Below, in pieces: positions 1-7,432 of a DNA stretch of 14,765 nucleotides. Source of the stretch: an uncultured Akkermansia sp. GTDB lineage: Bacteria > Verrucomicrobiota > Verrucomicrobiia > Verrucomicrobiales > Akkermansiaceae. Below the pieces are notes generated by a model. That model did no database searches. It was given only the letters and a program-made list of their open reading frames with translations, and was not told where the DNA came from. Both the position numbers and the translations under genes were made by a program. The stretch covers positions 1-14,765 of the forward strand of contig CAJGCY010000055.1 of assembly GCA_904501955.1 (NCBI GenBank), in the 5' to 3' direction. Position 1 is the first letter of the stretch. Every line of letters begins with the position of its first letter.

Positions 1-14
1 CCAACCCATAAGCT

Positions 15-167
15 CGATAAATCGGAAGTTGAAGGGCAAAAAAATCTATCGGAGCGTGGGACTTTAGTCCCACAAATACGTGCGGGGCTAATCCATAAGA
101 GGGACTAAAGTCCCTCGCTCCGAGTGAATGAATGTTACAAACTCCCCCTTCAACTTCCGATTTATCG
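15..167. repeat. Nested inverted-repeat element (MITE-like or terminator-type)
   Basis: Two 22-base arms at 15-36 and 146-167 are perfect reverse complements. Inside them, a second pair at 51-71 and 101-121 matches at 20 of 21 positions. Each inner arm is also a small hairpin by itself (GGGACTTTAGTCCC at 58-71, GGGACTAAAGTCCC at 101-114), so the RNA could fold either as one long stem or as two short hairpins. Read on the minus strand, the inner stem is followed within about six bases by seven T (complement of 38-44), so it could end transcription from the transporter-NUDIX genes. I see no target-site duplication at the ends and no coding capacity. The arm tips carry the CGATAAATCGG motif found elsewhere between genes. 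A miniature mobile element is possible but unproven. Confidence 0.75.
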
Positions 168-193
168 TGCCGGGTGCTCGGGGCGACTGAAAA

Positions 194-754
194 TTACGGC
201 CAAAGGGCGGCGAGGCGTTTGGTGGCGGCATCCGCCGGAGGGGTAAGGGTGTCTATTTGGTCTCTGCGGAACCAGCCGAGGTCATCCGATTCATCGGATA
301 TGGTGTAGTGCTCGTGCGGGGCTCGCACGAGGTAACGCACGTCATAGTGCAGGTGTTCGGGTTCGCCGGAGGCGGGGCGGGCGGGGATGGTGTGGATGTC
401 CACATCAAAGATTTCCGGGTTGAGTGCAACCAAGCCCGAGATGCCGCTTTCTTCCTGCGCTTCTTTGAGGGCAACGCGCAGCACGTCCGAATCGCCATCC
501 GCGTGGCCGCCGGGTTGCACCCAAATGCGCAGTTTGTGGTGCAGGGTGAGCAGGGCTTTGTCGCCCGCGGGGTTGAGCAGCCATGCAGAGCCGGTGATGT
601 GCCCCTCTGCATGGCTGCGGCAAAAGCAGTCCGGCGTGGTCAGGACGAAGTCCAGCAGTCGCTGGGCGTTGGCAGCGTTCTCCGGGTGTTTGTCCAGATA
701 GCGCAGCAGCTGCTCGCAAAGCGGTTTGCGTTCGTCCTGAGGTAAAGCCGTCAT
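194..754 (-). CDS. NUDIX hydrolase
   Basis: This 186-residue cytosolic protein has a NUDIX fold, expected to hydrolyse a nucleoside diphosphate linked to another group, with a divalent metal. The NUDIX box runs from G83 to I105. Its core KEAQEESGI (residues 97-105) keeps the metal-binding E98, E101 and E102, but the usual first Arg is Lys and the upstream conserved Glu position is Ser89. The preceding QPGGHADGD stretch is typical of a common bacterial NUDIX subgroup. The N-terminal 40 residues are helical and may form a cap or dimer contact. No signal peptide is seen. The substrate cannot be told from the sequence. It starts 22 bases after the stop of the peptide transporter on the same strand, so the two are probably cotranscribed. 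No clear ribosome site precedes the ATG. Confidence 0.9.
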   Translation of the reverse strand: MTALPQDERKPLCEQLLRYLDKHPENAANAQRLLDFVLTTPDCFCRSHAEGHITGSAWLLNPAGDKALLTLHHKLRIWVQPGGHADGDSDVLRVALKEAQEESGISGLVALNPEIFDVDIHTIPARPASGEPEHLHYDVRYLVRAPHEHYTISDESDDLGWFRRDQIDTLTPPADAATKRLAALWP

Positions 755-776
755 GCGGGTGTGTTATTTATGGTGT

Positions 777-2405
777 TCAGTGCTCGGGCTTCATGCACTT
801 CATGCTTGTTACGGCCATGAAGAGGACGCCTACCAAGAGGCTGAGCCCGCCGTAAATGAGGAATGCCTCCGTGCTGGCGCCGTCGATGACGGAGGTGATG
901 CAAATCACCAACACGTTACCCAGAGCAATGGTCAGCGACCAGAAGCTGGAGACGGTGCTCTTGAGCTTCTCACCCGCGGCGGTGTAGGCGTACTCCAAGC
1001 CGGTGGTGCTCACCAGAATCTCCGCCACGGTAAGCAGCAGGTAGGGGATGCCCTGCCAGAGGATGGAGAGCTGCACGCCACTGTCCAACACATTCTGCAG
1101 AATCGCGACGATGCCGAAGGAAAGACCAGCCAGAATGATGCCGATGCCCATGCGGGTGAGCGGGCGTGCCAACTTGCCGATGTACGGGTACACCAGTAGG
1201 GTGAGCATGGGGATGAGCACCATCACCAGCAGCGGGTTGATGCTTTGCATCTGCTCCGCGCCGAAGTTGACTTGCAGCCCGAAGAGGCTGAAGGAGAGCT
1301 CCTGCATGCTCTTGCCCTGAATCAACCAGCTGGAGGCGGTTTGGTCAAACAAGCTCCAGAAGGGAATCACCAGCAGGAAGGTGACGATGATGCGCACCAT
1401 GTTGCGGGAGCTCTTGCGCTCCTCCTCGCTGTACAGCTGCGCTGTTTGCTCCTTTTTGCCGAAAATCATGCTGCCTACCGTGCCGAAGAAGTTCTTCACC
1501 TGCAGGGTGGCGGCCAGCTTCAGCCCGGCCAGGGTGATGGCAATGACGTAGAGCAAGACGGCGAGCAGAGCCCACAGCTTGGCCTGCGTTTCGCTTTGCC
1601 CGGAAAGGGTGGCGATGTCCCAAGCGCCGTTGTAGGCAAATACGGCCAGCGCTACGATGATGGGGGCAACGACGATGAATGCCGCAATGCGGATGGCGGA
1701 AGAGGTGGTTTCCGCCACTTTTTCACCGCCGTGCACCTCGCAAGCGTGCTTGGCACCCTTGAAAATGCGGCAGAAGAGGATGGAAAAGAAATGCGGCTGC
1801 GCGGGCTCTTTGTGGCGGTAGGTGGGGTGCCCCAGCCAGAATACCAAGGTGGAGAGTGCCATGAATACGCCCGGAATGGCGAAGGCGATGCCATAGCCCC
1901 AGTTGTCGCGGATGAAGGGGATAAAGAGCATCGCAAAGAAGGAGCCGAAGTTGATGGACCAGTAGAATGCGGAGTACACGCGCGTCATGGTCTGCGAGTC
2001 ATAACCGCTGGCTTGGTCGCCCACGAAGGCGGAGACGCAGGGCTTAATGCCACCCGTACCCAGAGCAATGATGAACAAGCCGGCAAAGAGAATAATCTTC
2101 TTGAGCTCAATGTCCGGGGTGAGAGCTGTTGTTGCCAGCACGCCGTTGCCCACGCAGTAGAGCAGGGAGATGTAGAGGATGGTCTTGTAGCGGCCCAAAA
2201 AACGGTCCGCAATCCAAGCGCCGAGCAAGGGAAGAATGTAGATGACTGCGTTGAAGAGGTGCACAATCTCCTGAGCGGAGTTTTTGCTCATCAACAGGAC
2301 ATCTATCATGTACACCATGAGGATGGCTTTCATGCCGTAGAAGCAAAAGCGCTCACAGGCTTCGTTGCCGATGATGTATTTTGTCTGTGGGGGTAATGTT
2401 GCCAT
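777..2405 (-). CDS. POT/PTR2-family proton-dependent oligopeptide transporter
   Basis: This 542-residue inner-membrane protein of the major facilitator superfamily is predicted to import di- and tripeptides with protons. The family's ExxERFxYY motif is present in TM1 as EACERFCFYG (residues 15-24). The second signature region holds GIKPCVSAFVGDQ (119-131), followed by FYWSINFGSF (147-156), which fits the PTR2 signature. Many hydrophobic segments span the whole length, including a pair between the N and C halves (about 235-300), as expected for a 14-helix bacterial POT. Length is near the usual 480-550, and no break is seen. It lies just after a strong terminator, with only about 26 bases before its ATG, so its own promoter is not obvious; readthrough or a promoter overlapping the terminator is possible. 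Exact peptide specificity is unknown. Confidence 0.93.
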   Translation of the reverse strand: MATLPPQTKYIIGNEACERFCFYGMKAILMVYMIDVLLMSKNSAQEIVHLFNAVIYILPLLGAWIADRFLGRYKTILYISLLYCVGNGVLATTALTPDIELKKIILFAGLFIIALGTGGIKPCVSAFVGDQASGYDSQTMTRVYSAFYWSINFGSFFAMLFIPFIRDNWGYGIAFAIPGVFMALSTLVFWLGHPTYRHKEPAQPHFFSILFCRIFKGAKHACEVHGGEKVAETTSSAIRIAAFIVVAPIIVALAVFAYNGAWDIATLSGQSETQAKLWALLAVLLYVIAITLAGLKLAATLQVKNFFGTVGSMIFGKKEQTAQLYSEEERKSSRNMVRIIVTFLLVIPFWSLFDQTASSWLIQGKSMQELSFSLFGLQVNFGAEQMQSINPLLVMVLIPMLTLLVYPYIGKLARPLTRMGIGIILAGLSFGIVAILQNVLDSGVQLSILWQGIPYLLLTVAEILVSTTGLEYAYTAAGEKLKSTVSSFWSLTIALGNVLVICITSVIDGASTEAFLIYGGLSLLVGVLFMAVTSMKCMKPEH

Positions 2406-2431
2406 GTGTGTGTTGTGGTTTTGTGTGAAAT

Positions 2432-2471
2432 AAAAAGAGCATGAGGTCTGCCGGCAGGAGCCCTCATGCTC
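2432..2471 (-). terminator. Rho-independent terminator after the folding-factor gene
   Basis: A perfect 10-base-pair stem (GAGCATGAGG at 2437-2446 with CCTCATGCTC at 2462-2471) encloses a 15-base loop that contains the palindrome CTGCCGGCAG. Read on the minus strand it is followed by TTTTTATTT. It lies 31 bases past the stop of the SurA/PpiD-like gene and just before the peptide transporter, so it separates the two transcription units. Confidence 0.88.
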
Positions 2472-2501
2472 ATGAGTTAAAAGTGAGGCCGTAGGGTGGC
2501 T

Positions 2502-4193
2502 TTACTCTGCGTCTACCTTCGGCACGTTGACCTTGTAACGTGTGTAGGCGGTGCGCAGCCACTCCTCCATCACCTGCAGACGCAGGGATACGGTGTTGAT
2601 GGCGGCACGCTGTGCATTCATCGCGGCGTTGTCGTTCACCAAGCGCTCCGTGATGCCGGTGATGGCCACACCCTCTGCCGTCTTGGAGGCCGGAGCCAAC
2701 TGCCCGGAGGGCGTGCGGCGGAGGTCCGCCTCGTAGATGCCCTTGGTGCCGTCCGCAACCTCAGCGATAGCGGTCGGGCCGAACTCCTTAACCTCAGCGC
2801 CGATGGCCTCAGCTGCGGCGAAAGCGGTCTTCATGTCCTTACCGGCAGCAAGCTCGGCGGAGATAGCGGCGTGCAGCTCCTCCGCAGCTTTATCCACTGC
2901 CGTGAGCTTGAGCTGAGCCATCAAATCCTCCTTGGCGCGAGCAGCTGCTTCCTCGAAGGGAAGGGGTGCGCTGGGGGTAATGCTGTCAATCTGAATCATG
3001 ACGAAGTGCTTGTTCGGCGTCATGTTGAAGTTGCTGAAGCGGCTACCACCCGTGGCGGTCAGCTCAGCGGAGAAAGCCACCTGCTTGAGCGTCTTCGTTT
3101 CGCCGCCGATGGAAATCTCGGCATTCAACTCAGCCGGGGCTGCGTTCATGGTGGTGGCGGGCAGCGTCTTCTTCTCATAGGTGAAGGGAGCTGCGGAAAT
3201 CTCGGTGTTCTGCATGGCCGCCTCAATGATGGCCACCGGGTCAGCGTTCGGAGTGGCGGTCAGCGTGTCGCGGATCTCCGTGGAAATGGCGTAGAGCTGC
3301 TCCTCGTTCATGCCCTCGCCGGGCACCAGAGAAATGAGGGTGACACCGCGGGTTTCTTCGGACTTGTAGTTGTCACGAGCGGTCTCCCAATATGCTTTGA
3401 CCGCGGCTTCATCCGGCTCTGCGGGCTGTGCCACGGCCGTAGCGGGCAGCCAAGCGCTCACACCCTTGAGCATCTGCTCTCGTGCGTCGTTAATCTTCTT
3501 GTCAGCATCCTCGATGCCGTAAACCTCTGCCGTGTACAGGGAGAAAATCGTATCCCAAATAATCATGTCGGACACGAGGGAGCGGAAAGCCTGCTCGCTG
3601 TTGGTATCTGCCTGACCATTGCGGAAGTGCACGATGTCCTTGTACAACTCAGCGTTAAAGCTGCCGTCCTTCTGGAAAGCAGGCATGGCTTGAATATACG
3701 CGTCAATCTGCTCCTTGGAGGGGACGATGCCCAGGGCCTTACCTTCCTCACGGATGAGCAGGCGGTTCACCGCGATGTTTTCTTCCTGGTTTTCTTTGAA
3801 TACACCCGTGCCTGTCCACTGGTTGAGCAGGTAGGCCGGCTTGGTGTATGCGGTGGTCGGCATGGACATCAGGTATGCTATCTGCATGCGGTACATCATC
3901 TCTTCCTGCTCGTCCAGCTTGCCGTCGCCGTTCATGTCTGAGTTCTTTCGGCACATCTCCGTTGCGGCGTTGGCGGACATGCGGGCGAGCGCCTCCAAGT
4001 ACCCTCTGCCTTGTATGCCGAGGGTGGCTGTCTCTTGCGCCTTGTACTTTGTTTCGTTGATTTCTACTCGGTACTCGCCGGAGAATGCACTGCCGGAGTC
4101 ACTGTAGTCCATCATAATCAGGCCTGCCAGAATGCCGGCGATTACAATCACGGCAATGAACAGGTTCTTGCGGATGAATTCGAGGAATGTCAT
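2502..4193 (-). CDS. SurA/PpiD-like membrane-anchored folding factor with EF-hand loop
   Basis: This 563-residue protein has a short cytoplasmic start and one membrane helix (about residues 9-28), with the rest predicted to face the periplasm, the layout of PpiD. Residues about 130-245 resemble the SurA N-terminal chaperone region (IAVNRLLIREEGKALGI, then an IDAYIQAMPAFQKDGSFN stretch as in SurA/PpiD). The segment at about 285-430 sits where a parvulin domain belongs and ends in a parvulin-like tail (HFVMIQIDSITPS...LPFEEAAARAKEDL). The core GGDLG-type motif and catalytic residues are not recognisable, so isomerase activity is doubtful and a chaperone role more likely. Residues 86-97 (DMNGDGKLDEQE) match an EF-hand calcium loop exactly. 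It has its own candidate promoter (4241-4269) and terminator (2432-2471), so it is probably monocistronic. Family assignment is good; function is inferred. Confidence 0.8.
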   Translation of the reverse strand: MTFLEFIRKNLFIAVIVIAGILAGLIMMDYSDSGSAFSGEYRVEINETKYKAQETATLGIQGRGYLEALARMSANAATEMCRKNSDMNGDGKLDEQEEMMYRMQIAYLMSMPTTAYTKPAYLLNQWTGTGVFKENQEENIAVNRLLIREEGKALGIVPSKEQIDAYIQAMPAFQKDGSFNAELYKDIVHFRNGQADTNSEQAFRSLVSDMIIWDTIFSLYTAEVYGIEDADKKINDAREQMLKGVSAWLPATAVAQPAEPDEAAVKAYWETARDNYKSEETRGVTLISLVPGEGMNEEQLYAISTEIRDTLTATPNADPVAIIEAAMQNTEISAAPFTYEKKTLPATTMNAAPAELNAEISIGGETKTLKQVAFSAELTATGGSRFSNFNMTPNKHFVMIQIDSITPSAPLPFEEAAARAKEDLMAQLKLTAVDKAAEELHAAISAELAAGKDMKTAFAAAEAIGAEVKEFGPTAIAEVADGTKGIYEADLRRTPSGQLAPASKTAEGVAITGITERLVNDNAAMNAQRAAINTVSLRLQVMEEWLRTAYTRYKVNVPKVDAE

Positions 4194-4240
4194 GGCTTTA
4201 TTTTTCTATGACTTATGCGTGTGTACGCGTTAACGCGGTT

Positions 4241-4269
4241 ATTTTACGTTTCCGGGCTTCATCTGGCAA
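4241..4269 (-). promoter_or_regulatory. Candidate sigma70-type promoter for the folding-factor gene
   Basis: On the minus strand, TTGCCA (4269-4264), a 17-base spacer and TAAAAT (4246-4241) fit the housekeeping promoter consensus. Transcription would start near 4234, giving a leader of about 40 bases. The predicted start falls inside a perfect 12-base palindrome, CGCGTTAACGCG (4226-4237), which may act as an operator or form a hairpin in the leader. Confidence 0.6.
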
Positions 4270-4351
4270 GCAAGAAAATGCATTACTGTGTCATTTACTG
4301 TGCTTTTTGCCTCGCTTAGAAAAATATTTTACCTTTTTTGAGGAAATGTGC

Positions 4352-4380
4352 TTGACACACCGCGTGAAATAAGCTAATAT
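4352..4380 (+). promoter_or_regulatory. Consensus sigma70-type promoter for the tRNA pair
   Basis: A perfect TTGACA (4352-4357), a 17-base spacer and TAATAT (4375-4380) lie upstream of the tRNA genes. The predicted start near 4387 leaves a leader of about 22 bases before tRNA-Lys. The near-consensus match suits a stable-RNA gene. Confidence 0.87.
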
Positions 4381-4408
4381 CTCCCCGCTGCATTACGTGG
4401 CAACCAGT

Positions 4409-4481
4409 GCGCGAATAGCTCAGTTGGTAGAGCAGTAGACTTTTAATCTATTGGTCTCGGGTTCGAGTCCCGATTCGCGTA
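4409..4481 (+). tRNA. tRNA-Lys (anticodon TTT)
   Basis: The 73 bases fold as a complete cloverleaf. The acceptor is GCGCGAA with TTCGCGT (one G-U at the end), the D arm includes GCTCAGTTGGTAGAGC, and the anticodon loop CTTTTAA (4440-4446) gives TTT at 4442-4444. The T arm is TCGGG-TTCGAGT-CCCGA and the discriminator is A4481. The next bases are CTA, so the CCA end is not encoded and must be added by a nucleotidyltransferase. It is separated from tRNA-Glu by eight bases and shares its promoter and terminator. Confidence 0.97.
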
Positions 4482-4489
4482 CTAACCAT

Positions 4490-4561
4490 GTCCCCATCGT
4501 CTAGGGGTTAGGACATATGATTCTCAGTCATAGAACCGCGGTTCGAATCCGCGTGGGGATG
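4490..4561 (+). tRNA. tRNA-Glu (anticodon CTC)
   Basis: The acceptor GTCCCCA pairs with TGGGGAT (one G-U). The 5' part GTCCCCATCGTCTAG closely resembles bacterial tRNA-Glu. The anticodon stem TATGA/TCATA holds the loop TTCTCAG (4521-4527), with anticodon CTC at 4523-4525. The T arm is CGCGG-TTCGAAT-CCGCG and the discriminator is G4561. CCA is not encoded. CTC reads GAG only, so a second tRNA-Glu with TTC must exist elsewhere. Confidence 0.96.
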
Positions 4562-4563
4562 CT

Positions 4564-4596
4564 AAAAGCTCCGAGTCGTAAGGCTCGGAGCTTTTT
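4564..4596. terminator. Bidirectional intrinsic terminator between tRNA-Glu and the ankyrin gene
   Basis: A 12-base-pair stem (AAAAGCTCCGAG at 4564-4575 with CTCGGAGCTTTT at 4584-4595) has an 8-base loop. It ends in TTTTT on the plus strand and in TTTT on the minus strand. It begins three bases after tRNA-Glu and lies 12 bases past the stop of the ankyrin gene, so it can stop transcripts arriving from both sides. Confidence 0.92.
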
Positions 4597-4607
4597 CAAT
4601 CAGCGAA

Positions 4608-5297
4608 TTATTCGAAATCCGGCAAATCATCGTACTCGCAGCTCAGCCAAGCCTGTTCGTATTGCAATAGCTTTTCCCTTTGTCCCAAGTATTTGGGATT
4701 GCCGCCGACAGCTGTTAACAATGCAGCACACTCCTCGTGCCCGTGTAATACGGCACACATCATTTCGTCAAATCCTAATCCATCTATTTCCGTTACAATG
4801 GCGCCGTGTTTAATTAAAAGTTCGGTGCATGGTATATCTCCCTCGCTGACTGCTGCTTTCAGCGCCGTTAAGCCGTAACTGACAGCGTGATTTGCTTCAG
4901 CGCCAGCATCTAACAGCATTTTGACACACTCTATGTTGCCGCTGAAAACTGCTCGTATTAGAGGCGTGCCATTGACAGAATGGTGGTTGACATCCGCTCC
5001 GTTTTGTAGCAGAAATCTCACGCATTCCGTGTGACCTCCTGCTGCAGCCAGCGTAATTGCCGCATCCATTTCAGCGTCAGTGTCGTTTACATCTGCTCCG
5101 TGTTGTAATAAGATTTTAATGCATTCAAGATGACCATGTTTTGCAGCAATACTTAAAGGGAGACGTCCCAGATAATCCTCTTCCTCATCGTAAACATCCG
5201 GGTTTGCTCCGTTACCCAGCAGTGAAAGCAGTGCTGTTGCATCACCTTTGCGCGCTGCGTAAAATATCTTCTTTGTAAAATCGTCTTGGGTTTTCAT
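4608..5297 (-). CDS. Ankyrin-repeat protein
   Basis: This cytosolic protein of about 229 residues consists almost entirely of some six ankyrin repeats, for example LPLSIAAKHGHLECIKILLQHGADVN, followed by an acidic tail (YDDLPDFE). Such proteins bind other proteins; the partner cannot be read from the sequence. I placed the start at the ATG at 5297 (MKTQDDF) because the longer frame begins with a TTG at 5363 that is itself the -35 box of a consensus promoter. No clear ribosome site precedes the ATG. No signal peptide, membrane segment or secretion mark is seen. The gene is visibly more AT-rich than its neighbours and stands alone between tRNA-Glu and htpG, with its own promoter and terminator, which could reflect acquisition. 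Ankyrin proteins are common in host-associated bacteria but are not by themselves evidence of an effector. Confidence 0.88.
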   Translation of the reverse strand: MKTQDDFTKKIFYAARKGDATALLSLLGNGANPDVYDEEEDYLGRLPLSIAAKHGHLECIKILLQHGADVNDTDAEMDAAITLAAAGGHTECVRFLLQNGADVNHHSVNGTPLIRAVFSGNIECVKMLLDAGAEANHAVSYGLTALKAAVSEGDIPCTELLIKHGAIVTEIDGLGFDEMMCAVLHGHEECAALLTAVGGNPKYLGQREKLLQYEQAWLSCEYDDLPDFE

Positions 5298-5334
5298 ATT
5301 TGTAGGGGGGATCTTCAATGTGTAGCTAAAGGGG

Positions 5335-5363
5335 AGTATACGTTTGCTAAGTGCGTGTGTCAA
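5335..5363 (-). promoter_or_regulatory. Consensus sigma70-type promoter for the ankyrin gene
   Basis: On the minus strand, a perfect TTGACA (5363-5358), a 17-base spacer and TATACT (5340-5335) lie upstream of the ATG at 5297. The predicted start near 5328 gives a leader of about 30 bases. This promoter rules out the upstream TTG at 5363 as translation start. Confidence 0.8.
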
Positions 5364-5445
5364 GGATAGATAATTATGTGTCGCAGTTAATATATCGCTC
5401 TGTTTAAGTTTTCAGTTGATTGCAAACGGCTCGATAAATCAGAAG

Positions 5446-5478
5446 CCCCCGCCGTTATTGCTGTGATAACGGCGGGGG
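5446..5478 (-). terminator. Stem-loop terminator after htpG
   Basis: A perfect 13-base-pair GC-rich stem (CCCCCGCCGTTAT at 5446-5458 with ATAACGGCGGGGG at 5466-5478) has a 7-base loop and lies 28 bases after the htpG stop. On the minus strand it is followed by GCTTCTGATTTATCG, which is only weakly T-rich. It may be an inefficient intrinsic terminator or a 3'-end stabilising hairpin. The CGATAAATC intergenic motif abuts it. Confidence 0.65.
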
Positions 5479-5506
5479 TGTGAGATTGAGCTGCGGGGGC
5501 TATGCT

Positions 5507-7345
5507 TTATTTGGAGAGGAGTTTCTCCAACAGAGCCTGAGAGTTGTCCGCAAGCTTGGCGGGGTCATCAAGCATGCCGGCGCGGAGCAGGGCGGTGTTG
5601 ATGAGCTGCCCCGCGAGCAGGTCTGCCAGCTCCTCGTTCTCGGTGCGCAGCTGAGCCAGCTTCTGCACGATGGGGCTGTGCGGGTTGAAAGCGATTTCCG
5701 GGTGGTTCTCCGGCACGGGCTGACCCATGGCCTTGAGGTAAGCCTTCACCTCCGGGGAGATGTCGTGCTCACCCTGCAGAGCAATGGCGGGAGCGCTGGT
5801 GACGCGGTCGCTGGTGGTAATCTTGCTGAAGTCGGAGAAGCGAGCGCTCACCCACTCCGTCAGCCCCTTAGCCTCGTTTTCATCCAAGCCGGGGGGGTCG
5901 GGTTGGTGCTCCAGCGGGGGCAGGTCGAGGTTGGCGCGGTCAATGGACTTAATCTCCTTGTCATCAACCTTCATGAGGCTCTCCACCACGAACTGGTCGC
6001 CGCCGTCCGTGAAGAAGCAAACCTCAAACCCGCGGGCGGTGAGGGCATCTAAGTAGGGGCTATGCTCCAGCTGAGCGCGGGAGGCGCCGAAGAGCACGTA
6101 AATGTCCTTCTGGTTCTCCTTCATGCGGGAGATGTAGTCCGCAAAGGAGGTGAGCTTGCCGGGCTCCGTGAAGGTGGACTCGAAGCGCAGCAACTTGGCG
6201 AGACTCTCCTTGTGCTCCAAGCTTGTCACGATACCCTCTTTCAGGTAGCGGCTGAACTGCAGCCAGAAGTTCTCGTACTTCTCGGCGTCATCCTTGGCAA
6301 GTGTCTCCAAGTGCTTGATGAAGCGCTTGGTAATGATGCCGGAGATGCGGCGGAGCAGGGAGTTGTCCTGCAGCATCTCACGGGAGATGTTGAGGGGCAG
6401 GTCCTCGCTGTCCACCACGCCGGTCAGGAAACGCAGCCACTCGGGCAGCAGGTTCTCAGGCTTGCTGTCAATGAGCACCTTGTGGCAGTACAGGGACACG
6501 TTCGGCTCGCAACGACCGAAGCCCATTGCCTCCGGGTTCTCCTCCGGGATGAACAGAACGGAGTTGAGCACGATGGGGGCATCTGCGCTGAAGTGCATGT
6601 AGCTCAGCGGCGTGCCCTCCGTGTGGCTGATGAACTTGTAGAAGCCCTCGTACTCCTCCGGGGTGACGTCCTTCTTGTTCTTCATCCAGATGGCTTGCAC
6701 GGTGTTGATGTGCTCACCGTTGCAGTCGATGGGGAAGCCGACGAAATTGCTGTACTTGCCGACGATGTGGCGCAGGCGGTTAGCCTTGGCAAAGTCCTGA
6801 GCATCATCTTTCAAGCGAATGAGGATGCTGGTGCCGCGCGGGGTGTCGGCGGGGGCGTCCTCAAGCTTGTAACCCTCCTGACCGTCGCTTGTCCATTTTA
6901 CGGCCTTGGCATCGGGCTGCCAAGAGCGGGTGGTAACCTCCACCTCCGTGGCTGCCATGAAGGCGCTGTAGAAACCGACGCCGAACTGGCCGATGAGGTC
7001 CTGCGGGCCGCTCTGGCTCTCTTTCATGGCCTCCAAGAACTTCTTGGTGCCGGAGTGGGCGATGGTGCCGAGGTATTCCACGACTTCCTCCTCAGTCATA
7101 CCGATACCGGAGTCTGCTATGGTGAGGGTGTGAGCCTCCTCATCCGTGGTGATGGAGATGCGCAGCTCGCGCTCCGGCTCATACACGGCGGACTGGGTGA
7201 GCTGCTTGAGGCGCAGCTTCTCCAGAGCGTCAGAGGCGTTGGATACCAGCTCTCGAACAAAGACCTCGCGATCACTGTAGAAGGCGTGAATCACGATATC
7301 GAGCAACTGGCGAACTTCTGTCTGAAATTGGTGTGTATTAGTCAT
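5507..7345 (-). CDS. htpG: Chaperone protein HtpG (bacterial Hsp90)
   Basis: This is a cytosolic ATP-dependent dimeric chaperone of 612 residues, close to the usual 600-630. The N-terminal GHKL ATPase domain shows RELVSNASDALEKLR (residues 31-45, with E32, N36 and D39), the nucleotide-binding DSGIGM (78-83) and the lid IGQFGVGFYSAF (118-129). The middle domain holds ISREMLQ with the catalytic-arginine region, and the C-terminal dimerisation domain is complete. The frame is open to an ATG at 7399. I chose the ATG at 7345 because GGAGG (7355-7351) sits five bases before it and the protein then starts MTNTHQFQTEV, as HtpG normally does. It stands alone, between the ankyrin gene and the end of rluD. 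No CIRCE element or CtsR box is visible upstream; an inverted CGATAAATCG pair lies about 90-120 bases before the start. Confidence 0.97.
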   Translation of the reverse strand: MTNTHQFQTEVRQLLDIVIHAFYSDREVFVRELVSNASDALEKLRLKQLTQSAVYEPERELRISITTDEEAHTLTIADSGIGMTEEEVVEYLGTIAHSGTKKFLEAMKESQSGPQDLIGQFGVGFYSAFMAATEVEVTTRSWQPDAKAVKWTSDGQEGYKLEDAPADTPRGTSILIRLKDDAQDFAKANRLRHIVGKYSNFVGFPIDCNGEHINTVQAIWMKNKKDVTPEEYEGFYKFISHTEGTPLSYMHFSADAPIVLNSVLFIPEENPEAMGFGRCEPNVSLYCHKVLIDSKPENLLPEWLRFLTGVVDSEDLPLNISREMLQDNSLLRRISGIITKRFIKHLETLAKDDAEKYENFWLQFSRYLKEGIVTSLEHKESLAKLLRFESTFTEPGKLTSFADYISRMKENQKDIYVLFGASRAQLEHSPYLDALTARGFEVCFFTDGGDQFVVESLMKVDDKEIKSIDRANLDLPPLEHQPDPPGLDENEAKGLTEWVSARFSDFSKITTSDRVTSAPAIALQGEHDISPEVKAYLKAMGQPVPENHPEIAFNPHSPIVQKLAQLRTENEELADLLAGQLINTALLRAGMLDDPAKLADNSQALLEKLLSK

Positions 7346-7432
7346 ACTTGCCTCCATTTTACAGCTTGTTTGCGCGCCGTCAATCACCTTTCGTGCCATA
7401 CTGCCAATATAGGGAGATGGCGTGAGGTCATT

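Noticed and set aside
1..193. CRISPR array from repeated short units at the left edge
   Set aside because: Units are inverted, not direct, and there is no regular spacer series; the pattern is a nested inverted repeat.
2496..3941. A 481-residue open frame on the plus strand
   Set aside because: It is antisense to the SurA/PpiD-like gene and shows no known fold; the minus-strand gene has a membrane anchor, family features, promoter and terminator.
4552..4607. Possible integration site at the 3' end of tRNA-Glu
   Set aside because: No repeated copy of the tRNA end and no integrase were seen in the window; the following sequence is simply the terminator.
5298..5363. TTG start at 5363 for the ankyrin gene
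   Set aside because: That TTG is part of the TTGACA -35 box of the gene's own promoter, so it would not be transcribed; the ATG at 5297 lies about 30 bases after the predicted start.
7346..7399. Upstream ATG codons at 7399 and 7357 for htpG
   Set aside because: The ATG at 7345 has GGAGG five bases before it and gives the normal HtpG N-terminus; the ATG at 7357 overlaps that ribosome site.
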